DNA of 64,000 nt from contig SZWC01000100.1 of NCBI GenBank assembly GCA_023375785.1, forward strand, positions 545,377 through 609,376. Direction: 5' to 3'. How positions within the stretch are numbered: position 1 is the first letter of the stretch; every line of letters begins with the position of its first letter. Positions 35,334 to 46,800 of this stretch are shown here, one piece after another. The position numbers and the translations under genes were made by a program. The notes below the pieces were generated by a model. It did no database searches. It worked only from the letters and a program-made list of their open reading frames with translations, and was not told the origin of the DNA. The DNA is from Penium margaritaceum (Eukaryota > Streptophyta > Zygnematophyceae > Desmidiales > Peniaceae).

Positions 35334-35640
35334 CATTTATGACCAATCACCTGTGAATTGTACACTCATTTTACAGTGTACATGCTGTGTGGACATCCTA
35401 GGAACATTCATAGAATTTTCCCTTCAACAGTTGTCTATTTCCTAGAAACAACTATGTTTCAAATATTTTGTTTAATGTAATAAAAACAGATGGTGGAAGA
35501 TTAACCTAATATGTACCTTCTTTCCTACCTTGTCATTTTTGTTCAACCTTTACTTACCTATCACTGTCCAGTTGTCTTTGCGCACCATGAATCGAGTTGT
35601 CTGGGCCGCGAGGGTCTTTTTTTATCGATGTCCTATACCG
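35334..35640. other. Unique AT-rich sequence left of the palindrome array
   Basis: No coding or repeat signal recognised. It opens with the 20-mer catttatgaccaatcacctg, which also opens the non-satellite sequence at 49,887. Near 35,368-35,387 there is a short imperfect inverted repeat (tgtacactc...cagtgtaca). The rest is AT-rich and unremarkable. Confidence 0.6.
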
Positions 35641-38068
35641 AATATACACTAGTGTACTCTCGTGAGAGAGTTTCCCGGAAGTCGCGAGACGTACACTAGT
35701 GTACATTTCGCGACTTCCACCACATACACTCTCCCATACACTCATCATATACAATCCGGGGGAGAGGGGGGGTGGACCGAGCGATGTCAACGGATCCGTC
35801 TCCCCCCCCCCAAATACGGGAAAGTGTATGAGGCGAGTGTATGAGGCGGTGTATGTGGGGGGGTACAAAAAAAATACACTAATGAACTCTTGTGAGAGAG
35901 TTTCCCGGAAGTCACGAGACGTACACTAGTGTACGTCTCGCGACTTCCACCACATACACTCACTCATACACTCACCATATACAATCCAGGGGGGGTGGAC
36001 CGAGCGATGTCGACGGATCCGTCTCCTCCCCCCAAATATGGGAAAGTGTATGAGGCGAGTGTATGAGGCGGTGTATGTGGAGGGGTAGGAAAAAAATACG
36101 CTAATGAACTCTTGTGAGAGAGTTTCCCGGAAGTCACGAGACGTACACTAGTTTACGTCTCGTGACTTCCACCACATACACTCCCTCATACACTCACCAT
36201 ATACAATCCGGGGGGGAGGGGGGGTGGGCCGAGCGATGCCGACGGATCCGTCTCCTCCCCCCCAATACAGAAAAGTGTATGAGGCGAGTGTACGAGGCGG
36301 TGTATGTGGGGGGGTACGAAAAAATCACACTAATGTACTCTCGTGAGAGAGTTTCCCAGAAGTCGCGAGATGTACACTAGTGTACGTCTCACGACTTCCA
36401 CCACATACAATCCCTCATACACTCACCATATACAATCCGGAAAGGGGGGGTGGGGGGATGGACCGAGCGATGTCGACGGATCCGTCTCCCCCCCCCCCAA
36501 TACAGAAAAGTGTATGAGGTGAGTGTATGAGGCGGTGTATGTGGGAGGTACAAAAAAAATACACTAATGAACTCTTGTGAGAGAGTTTCCCAGAAGTCGC
36601 GAGACGTACACTAGTGTACGTCTCGCGACTTCCACCACATACACTCCCTCATACACTTACAATATATAATCCGGGGGGGGGGATGGACCGAGCGATGTCG
36701 ACGGATCCGTCTCTCCCCCCCAATACGGGAATGTGTATGAGGCGAGTGTATGAGGCGGTGTATGTGGAGGGGTACGAAAAAAAATACACTAATGTACTCT
36801 CGTGAGAGAGTTTCCCAGAAGTCGCGAGACGTACACTAATGTACGTCTCACGACTTCCACCACATACACTCTCTCATACACTCACCATATACAATCTGGG
36901 GAGGAAGGGGGATGGACCGAGCGATGACGACGGATCCGTCTCCCCCCTCCCAACACGGGAAAGGGTATGAGGCGAGTGTATGAGGCGGTGTATGTGGGGA
37001 GGACGAAAAAAATACACTAATGTACTCTCGTGAGAGAGTTTCCCGGAAGTCGCGAGACGTACACTAGTGTACATCTCGCGACTTCCACCACATACACTCC
37101 CTCATATACTCACCATATACAATCCGGGGAGGGAGGGGTGGGGGGATGGACCGAGCGATGTCGACAGATCCGTCTCCCCCCCCTCCCCCCAATACGGGAA
37201 AGTGTATGAGGTGAGTGTATGAGGCGGTGTATGTGGAGGGTTACAAAGAAAATACACTAATGTACTCTCGTGAGAGATTTTCCCGGAAGTCACGAGACGT
37301 ACACTAGTGTACGTCTCGCGACTTCTACCACATACACTCCCTCATACACTCACCATATACAATCCGGGGAGGGGAGGGGGGGGGATGGACCGAGCGATGT
37401 CGACGGATCCATCTCCCAGCCCCCCCCAATACGGGAAAGTGTATGAGGCGAGTGTATGAGACGGTGTATGTGGAGGGGTACAAAAAAAAGACACCAATGA
37501 ACTCTTGTGATAGAGTTTCCCGGAAGTCGCGAGACGTACACTAGTGTACGTCTCGCGACTTCCACCACATACACTCCCTCATACACTCACCATATACAAT
37601 CCGGGGGGAGGGAGAATGGACCGAGCGATGTCGACGGATCCGTCTCCCCCCCCCCAATACGGGAAAGTGTATGAGGCGAGTGTATGAGGTGGTGTATGTG
37701 GAGGGGTACGAAAAAAATACACTAATGTTCTCACGTGAGAGAGTTTCCCGGAAGTCGCGAGACGTACACTAGTGTACGTCTCACGAATTCCACCACATAC
37801 ACTCCCTCATACACTCACCATATACAATCCGGGGAAGGGGGGGAGATGGACCGAGCGATGTCGACGGATCCGTCTCCCCCCCACCAATACGGGAAAGTGT
37901 ATGAGGCGAGTGTATGAGGCGGGGGGTACGAAAAAAATGCACTAATGAACTCTTGTGATAGAGTTTCCCGGAAGTCGCGAGACGTACACTAATGTACGTC
38001 TCGCGACTTCCACTGCATACACTCCCTCATACACTCACCATATACAATCCGGGGGGGGAGGGGGGGGC
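35641..38068. repeat. Tandem array of ~11 double-palindrome units (~230 bp)
   Basis: The marker tttccc(g/a)g starts at 35,671, 35,901, 36,123, 36,352, 36,586, 36,811, 37,039, 37,279, 37,516, 37,744 and 37,974, giving spacings of 222-240 bp. Each unit holds palindrome 1, two 20-nt arms (ggaagtcgcgagacgtacac and its complement) around TA, perfect in several copies. Palindrome 2 has arms of about 38 bp (ccacatacac-type and gtgtatgtgg-type, roughly 80% complementary). Between them lie a G-run, the perfect 12-bp gacggatccgtc, and a C-run. Most length variation is in the G and C runs. Short open frames (REFPGSRETYTSVR...) follow the repeat and differ between copies by frameshift, so they are not genes. 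Confidence 0.93.
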
Positions 38069-38325
38069 TTTTCCGATCGAGAAGATATCGGAAACATAAA
38101 TGTGCCAGCATGTACGAAATGGACAGGGTTGCAGATCTAGTTATTACGTAAATAGATGTACGTGGAGTAGGTGTGTTTAGAAATTCTTAGCAGACCTAAA
38201 ATGGTCTTATATGCCAAAAAACGTTTAGAACCCTCCTAACCTTCAAGGAAACTACCTTCTGACGTAAGTACCTATACACCCATCTAACAGTTTACAAAAA
38301 GACCCCGATTGACCATACCTCAATA
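38069..38325. other. Unique sequence right of the palindrome array
   Basis: About 257 bp without recognisable coding, repeat or structural signal, AT-rich, ending where satellite units resume (aataatgttacctaagcacc). With 35,334-35,640 it forms the flanks of a block inserted into the satellite. Confidence 0.5.
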
Positions 38326-41300
38326 ATGTTACCTAAGCACCATGGACACAGTGAAAGTGTGACGAAAGCACCATTGAAACATAAAAAATATGACCAAAGT
38401 ACCATACACACATAAAAGTGTGACCAAAGCACCTTTGAAACAGTGATAAAGTCACCTGAGCACCATAGACATGGTGAAAACGGGACCAAAGCACCATTGA
38501 CACAGTGATAACGTGACCAAAGCACCATAGACACAGTGAACATGTGACCACAGAACCTTTGAAACAGTGATAAGGTAACCAAAACACCATAGACACAGTG
38601 AAAGTGTTACCAAAGCACCATTGAAACAGTGATAATGTGACCAATGCACCATAGACACGGTGAAGGTGTGACCAAAGCACCGTTGAAACATTCATAATGT
38701 GACCAAAGAACCATAGACTCATAAAAGTGTGACCAAAGCATCATTGAAACAATGATAATGTGACCTAAGCACCATAGACACAGTGAAGTCTGACAAAGCA
38801 CCATCCAAAGGGTGAAGATGGACCTAGAAACCATAGACGAAGTGAAAGTGTGACCAAAGCACCATTGAAATAGTGATAATGTGACCAAAGCACCATAGCC
38901 ACTGTGAAAATGTGACATAAGCACCATTGAAACAGTGATAATGTGACTAAAGCACCATAGAAACAGTGAAAGTGTGACCAATGCACCATTGGAACAGTGA
39001 TAACGTAACCTAAGCACCATAGACACAGTGAAAGAGTGACCAAAGCACTATTGAAACAGTGATAATGTGACATAAGTACTATAGACACAATGAACGTATG
39101 ACCAAAGCACCATTGAAACAGTGATTATGTGACCAAAACTCCATATATACCATGAAAGTGTGATCAAAGCACCATAGAAATAGTGATTATGCGACCTTAG
39201 CTTCATAAGCACAGTAAATGTGTGACTAAAGCACCATTGAAACAGTGTAAATATGACCAAAGTACCATAGACATAGTGAAAATCTTACCAAAGCACCACT
39301 GAAACAGTGATATGGTGACCTTTGCACCATAGACACAGTGAAAGTGTGACCAAATCACCACTAAAACAGTAATATTGTGTCCTAAGCACCATAGACACAG
39401 TGAAAGTGTGGCCAAAGCACCATTGAAACAGTGATAATGTGACGTCATTACAATAGACACCGTAAACGTGTTACCAAAGCACCATCAAAACAGTGATAAT
39501 TTGTCCTAAGCACCATAGACACTGTGAAAGTGTGACTAACGTACCATTGAAACAGCGATAATGTGACCAAAGCACTATAGACACAGTGATATTGTAACCA
39601 AAGCACCATTGAAACAGTGATAAGGTGACCAATGGACCATAGAAAAAGTGAAGGTGTGACCAAAGCACCATTGAAACAGTTATAATGTGACCTTAGCACC
39701 ATGGACACAGTGAAAGTGTGACAAAAGCACCATTGAAACAATGATAATGTGACCAAAGCACCATAGAAACAGTGAAGGTGTGACCAAAGCACCATTGAAA
39801 CAGTGATAATGTGACCTAAGCACCATAGACAGTGAAAGTGTGACAAAAGCACCATTGAAACATTGAGAATGTGACCAAAGTACCATAGACACATAAATGT
39901 GTGACCAAAGCACCACTGAAAGAAAGAAAATGTCACCTGAGCACCATAGACACGGTGAAAGTCTGACCAAAGCACCATTGATACAGTGATAATGTGACCA
40001 AAGCACCATAGACAAAGTGAAAGTATGGCCAAAGAACCATTAAAACAGCGATAAAATGACTAAAGCACCATAGACACAGTGAAAGTGTGATCAAACCACC
40101 ATTGAAACAGCGACAATGTGACCTAGGCACCATAGACACAGTGAAATTGTGACCAAAGCACCATTGAAACAGTGATAATGTGACCAAAGCACCATAGACA
40201 CAGTGAAAGTGTGACCAAAAGACCATTAAAACAGTGATAATGTGACCAAAGCTCCATAGACACAGTGAAAGTGTCACCAAAGCACCACTGAAGCAGTGAT
40301 AATGTGACCTTAGCACAATAGACACAGTGAAAGTATGACAAAAACCATTGAAACAGTGATAATGTGACCAAAGCACCATAGACAAATTGAAAGTGTGACC
40401 AAAGAACCATTGCAACGGTGACAATGTGTCCTAAGCACCATAGACAGTGAAACTGTGACCAAAGCACCATTGAAACCGTGATAATGTGACCTAAGTACCA
40501 TAGACACAGTGAAATTGTGACAAAACACCATTGAAACAGTGATAATGTGACAAAAGCACCATAGACACAATGAAAGTGTGACCAAAACACCATTGAAACA
40601 GTGATAATGTGACCTGAACACCATAGACATAGTGAAAGCCAGACCATAGATACAGTGAAAGCGTGACCAAAGAACCATTGAAACAGTGATAACGTGACCA
40701 AAGCACCATGGAAACAGTGAAAGTGTGACCAAAGCACCATTGAAACAGTAATGATGTGACCTAAGCTCCATAGATACAATGAAAGTATGACCAAAGCACC
40801 ATTGAAACAGTGATATTATGACCAAAGCACCATAGACACAGCGAAGGTGTGACCAACACACCATTGAAACATTGAAATTGTGACCTCAGCACCATAGACA
40901 CAGTGAAAGTGTGACCAAAACATTATTTAAACATTGAGAACGTGACCAAGGTACCATAGACACATAACGGTGTGACCAAAGCACCATTGAGAAAGTGATA
41001 ATGTGACCTAAGCACCATAGACACAGTGCAAGTGTGATAAAAGAACGATTGAAACAGTGACAGTGTCACCTAGACACCATACACATAGTGAAAGTATGAC
41101 CAAAGCACCATAAAAACAGTGATAATGTGACCTAAGCACCATAGACGTAGTGAAAGTGTGACCAAAGCACCATTGAAACAGTGATCATGTGACCAAAGCA
41201 CCATAAACATAGAGAAAGTGTAACCAAAGCACTATTTAAACAGTGATAATATGACCAAAGCATCATAGACACTGTAAAAGTGTGACCAAAGCACCATTGA

Positions 41301-43855
41301 AACAGTGATAATGTGACCTAAGCACCATAGACACAGTGAATGTGTGACCAAAGCACCATTGAAATAGTGATAATGTGACCTACGCACTATAGACACAATG
41401 AAAGTATGACCAAAGCACCATTCAAACATTGTTTATGTGAGCAAAGCACCATAGACACACTAGAAGCGTGACCAAAGCACCATTGAAACAGAAATGATGT
41501 GACCAAAACACCATAGACACAGTGAAAGTGTGACCAAAGAACCATTAAAATAGTGATAATGTGACCTAAGCACCATAGACGTAGTAAAAATGTGACCAAA
41601 GCACCATTGAAACAGTGATAATGTGACCAAAGTACCATAGACACAGTGAAATCATGACCAAAGCACCACTGAAACAGTGATAATGTGTCCTTATCACCAT
41701 AGACACAGTGAACGTGTGACCAAAGCACCATTGAAACAGTGATAACGTGATCTAAGCACCATGTACACATTGAAAGTGTGACCAAAGCACCATTGAAACA
41801 GTGATAATGTGACCAAAACACCATGGACACGGTGAAAGTGTGATTAAAGCACCATTGAAACAGTGATAATGTGACCTAAGCACTATAGAAACTGTGAAAG
41901 TGTGACCAAAGCACCGTTGAAACAGAGATAATGTGAAAAAAGCACCATAGACATAGTGAACAAGTGACCAAAGCACCATTGAAACAGTGATAATGTGACC
42001 TAAGCACCATAGAAACTATGAAAGTGTGACGAAAGTACCATGGAAATTGTAATAATGTGACATATGCACCATAGACACATTGAAAGTGTGACCAAAGCAC
42101 CATTGAAACAGTGATTATGTGACAAAAGCACCAAAGATACGGTGAAAGTGTGACCAAAGAATCATTGAAACAGTGATAATGTGACCTAAGCACTATAGAC
42201 ACTATGAACGTGTGACCAAAGCACCGTTGAAACAGTGATAATATGACCAAAGCATCATAGACACAGTGAAAGTGTGACCAAATCACCATTGAAACAGTGA
42301 TTGTGTGACCTAAGCACTGTAGAGTCTGTGAATGTGTGACCAAAGCACCATTGAATCTGTGGTGATGCGACCTAATCACCATAGGCACAGTGAATGTGTG
42401 ACCAAAGCACCATTGAAACAGTGATAATGTGACATAAACACCATAGACACAGTGATATTATGACCAAATCACCATTGAAACAGGGATAATGTGACCTAAG
42501 AACCATAGACATTGTGAAAGTATGACCAAAGCACCATTGAAACAGTGATAATGTAATGTAAGTAACATAGACACTGTGAAAGTGTGACCAAAGCACCATT
42601 GAAACAGTACTAATGTGACAAAAGCACCATGGACACAGTGAAAGTATGATCAAAGTACCATTACAGCAGTGATAATGTGACCTAAGCACCATAGACACTG
42701 TGAAAGTATGAACAAAGCACCATTGAAACAGTTATAACGTGCCCTAAGTACTATAGACACAGTGAAAGGGTGACTAAAGCACCATTCAAACACTGAGAAT
42801 GTAACCTAAGCACTACAGACAAGGTGAAATTGTGGTCGAAGCACAAGTGAAACAGTGATAATGTGACCAAAGCACCAAAGACACTGTGAACGTGTGAACA
42901 AAGCACCGTTAAAACAGTGATAATGTGACCAAAGCATCATAGACACAGTGAAGGTGTGACCAAAGCACCATTGAAACAGTGATAAAGGGACCTAAGCACC
43001 ATAGACGCAGTGAAGCTATGACAAAAGCATTATTAAAAAAGTGATAATGTGACCAAAGCGCCATAGACACATAAATGTGTGACCAGAGCACCATTGAAAG
43101 AGTGATAACGTGACCTAAGCACTATAGACATAGTGAAAGTGTAACCAACGCACCATTGAAAGAGTGATAATGTGACCAAAGCACCATCAAGACGGTGAAA
43201 TTGTGACCAAACTACAATTGAAACAGTGATAATGTGACCAAAGCACCGTAGACAATGTGAGAGAATGACCAAACAACCATTGGAATAGTGATAATGAGAC
43301 CTAAGCACCGTAGAGAGAATGAAAGTGTGACCAAAGCACCATTGAAACAGTGATAATGTGACCAAAGCACCATAGACATAGTGAAGGTGTGACCAAATTA
43401 CCATTGACACAGTGATTATGTGACCTAAGCACCATAGACATTGTGAAAGTGTGACCAAAGCACCATTGAAAGAGTGATAATGTGAAGAACAAAACCATGG
43501 ACACATAAAAGTTTGACTAAATCACCATTGAAGCATTGATGATGTGGCCTAAGAACCATAGATATGGTAAACGTTTGACCAAAACACCATTGAAACAGTG
43601 ATAATGTGACCAGAGCACCATAGACACAATGAAAGTATGACCAAGAAACCATTGAAATAGTGATAATGTGACCAAATCACCATAGACACAGTGAAAGTGT
43701 GGCCACAGCACCATTGAATTAGTGATAATGTGACCAAAGCACCATAGACAGAGCAAACGTGTGACCAAAGCACGATTGAAACAGTGATGTTGTGACCTAA
43801 GTTCTATAGACACAGTGAAGGTATGACCAAAGCACCACTGAAACAAAAATAATAC
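38326..43855 (+). repeat. 62-bp satellite array, segment 6
   Basis: About 89 units in the original orientation. The block 40,625-41,090 is repeated in inverted orientation at 46,530-46,975. A block at 40,250-40,440 matches 34,500-34,720. The last unit ends ctgaaacaaaaataat, where orientation flips. Confidence 0.94.
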
Positions 43856-46800
43856 TTTCACTATGTCTATGGTACTTAGGTCACATTATCAATGTGTCAA
43901 TAGTGCTTTGGTCACACTTTCACTGTGTCTATGGAGCTTAGGTCACATTATCACTATTTCGATGGTGTTTTGGTCACACTTTCAATGTGTTTATAATGCT
44001 TTCGTCACAGCATCACTGTTTCAATGGTGCATTGGTCACATCTCACTGTGTCTATAGTGCGTAGGTCACATTATCACTGTTTCAATCGTGCTTTGGTCAC
44101 AGTCCCACCGTGTTTAGAGGGCTTTGGTCATATAATCACTGTTTCAGTACTGCTTTGGTCACACTTTCACTATGTTTATGGTGTTGAGGTCACATTCATT
44201 GTTTCAATGGTGCTTTGGTCATTCTTTCATTGTGTCTATGGTACCTTTGTGACATTGTGACTGTATCAATGGTACTCTGGTCAAACGTTCATTGTGTCTG
44301 GGGTGCTTAGGTCACATCATCACTGTTTTGATGGTGCTTTGGTCACACCTTCACTGTGTCTATGGTACTTTGGTCACATTATTATTGTTGTGGTCACAGG
44401 TTCACTGTGTCTATGGTGCTTAGGTTACATTATCACTGTTCCACTGGTACTTTGGTCACACTTTCACAGTATCTATGGTGCTTAGGTCACATTATCACTG
44501 TTTCAATAGGCTTTGGTCACACTTTCACTGCGTCTATGGTGCTTATGTAACATTCTCACTGTTTCAATGGTGCTTTGGTCACAATTTTATGTGTCTATGG
44601 TGCTTTGGTTACATTATCACTGTTTCAATGGTGCTTTGGTCACACGTTTACTATGTCTATGACGCTTAGGTCACACCATCACTGTTTTAATGGTATTTTG
44701 GTCATACATTCGCTGTGTCTTTGGTGAAGTTTTCACATTAACACTGTTTCAATAGTGCGTTGGCCACACATTCACTACTTGTATGGTACTTAGGTCACAT
44801 TGTCATTGTTTCAACTCTGCTTTGGTCACAGTTTCAGTGTGTCTTAGGTACTTTGGTCACATTATCACTGTTTCAATTGTCCGTTGGTCACACTTTCACT
44901 ATGTCTATGGTGCTTTGGTCACATTATCAATGTCTCAATGGTGCTTTGGTCACATCGTCACCGTGTCTATGGTATTTTGGTCACATTTTCACTGTGTAAA
45001 TGGTGCTTTGTTCACACTTTCACTGTGTGTATGGAACTTAGGTCACATTATCACCGTTTCAATAGTGCTTTGGTCACACTTTCACTGTGTCTTTGGTGCT
45101 TTGGTCACATTATCACTGTTTTAATGGTGCTTTGGTCACACTTTCACTATGTCTATGGTGCTTAGGTCACTTTATCAGTATGTCAATGGTGCTTTGGTCA
45201 CACTTTCACTGTGTCTATGGTTATTAGGTCACATTATCATTGTTTTGATGGTGTTTTGGTCATACCTTCACTGTGTCTATGGTGCTTTTGTCACATTATC
45301 ACTATTTAAATGGTGCTTTGGTCACACTTTCACTGTGTCTTTGGTGCTTTGGTCACATTATCACTGTTTTAATGGTGCTTTGGTCACACTTTCACTATGT
45401 CTATGGTGCTTAGGTCACTTTATCAGTATGTCAATGGTGCTTTGGTCACACTTTCACTGTGTCTATGGTTATTAGGTCACATTATCATTGTTTTGATGGT
45501 GTTTTGGTCATACCTTCACTGTGTCTATGGTGCTTTTGTCACATTATCACTATTTAAATGGTGCTTTGGTCACACTTTCACTGTGTCTTTGGTGCTTTGG
45601 TCACATTATCACTGCTTTAATGGTGCTTTGGTCACACTTTCACTATGTCTATGGTGCTTAGGTCATTTTATCAGTATGTAAATGGTGCTTTGGTCACACT
45701 TTTCTGTGTCTATGGTGCTTTGGTCCCATTATCAGTGTTTCAATGGTGCTTTGGTCACACTTTCACTGTGTCTATGGTTATTAGGTCACATTATCATTGT
45801 TTTGATGGTGTTTTGGTCATACCTTCACTGTGTCTATGGTGCTTTTGTCACATTATCACTATTTCAATGGTGCTTTGGTCACACTTTCACTGTGTCTATG
45901 GTTATTAGGTCACATTATCATTGTTTTGATGGTGTTTTGGTCATACCTTCACTGTGTCTATGGTGCTTTTGTCACATTATCACTATTTCAATGGTGCTTT
46001 GGTCACAATTTCACTGTGTTTATGGTGCTAAGGTCACATTATCATTGTTTCAATGGTGTTTCGTTACACTTTCACTGTGTCTATTGTGCATAGGTCACAT
46101 TATCACTGTTTCAATGGTGCTTGGTCACACTTTCAATGTTTCAATGGTGCTTGGTCACATCATGTCTATGCTGCTTTGGTCACATTACCACTATTTCAAT
46201 GATGCTTTGGTCTAACTGTCACTGCGTCTATGGTACTGTGGTCATATTCTCACTGTTTCAATTGTTCTTTGGTCACACTTTCACTGTGTCTAAGTTGCGT
46301 AGGTCACATTATCACTATTCCAATGGTGCTTTGGTCACAGCTTCACTATGTCTAAGGTGCTTTGGTCACATTATCACAGTTTCAATGGTTCTTTGGTCAC
46401 ACTTTCACTGTGTATATGGTGTTGAGGTAACATTATCACTGTTTCAATGGTGCTTTGGTCATACTTTAACTCTGTTTATGGTGCTTAGGTCACACTATCA
46501 CTGTTTCAATGGTGCTTTGGTCACACTTTTACTGTGTGTATGGTGTCTAGGTCACACTGTCACTATTTCAATCGTTCTTTTATCACACTTGCACTGTGTC
46601 TATGGTGCTTAGGTCACATTATCACTTTCTCAATGGTGCTTTGGTCACACTGCTATGTGTCTATGGTACTTTGGTCACGTTCTCAATGTTTAAAGAATGC
46701 TTTGGTCACACTTTCACTGTGTCTATGGTGCTGAGGTCACATTTTCAATGTTTCAATGGTGTGTTGGTCACACCTTCGCTGTGTCTATGGTGCTTTGGTC

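Noticed and set aside
35511-38140. Repeated short frames REFPGSRETYTSVR in the palindrome array
   Set aside because: They follow the repeat unit, shift frame between copies with G/C-run length, and have no conserved end.
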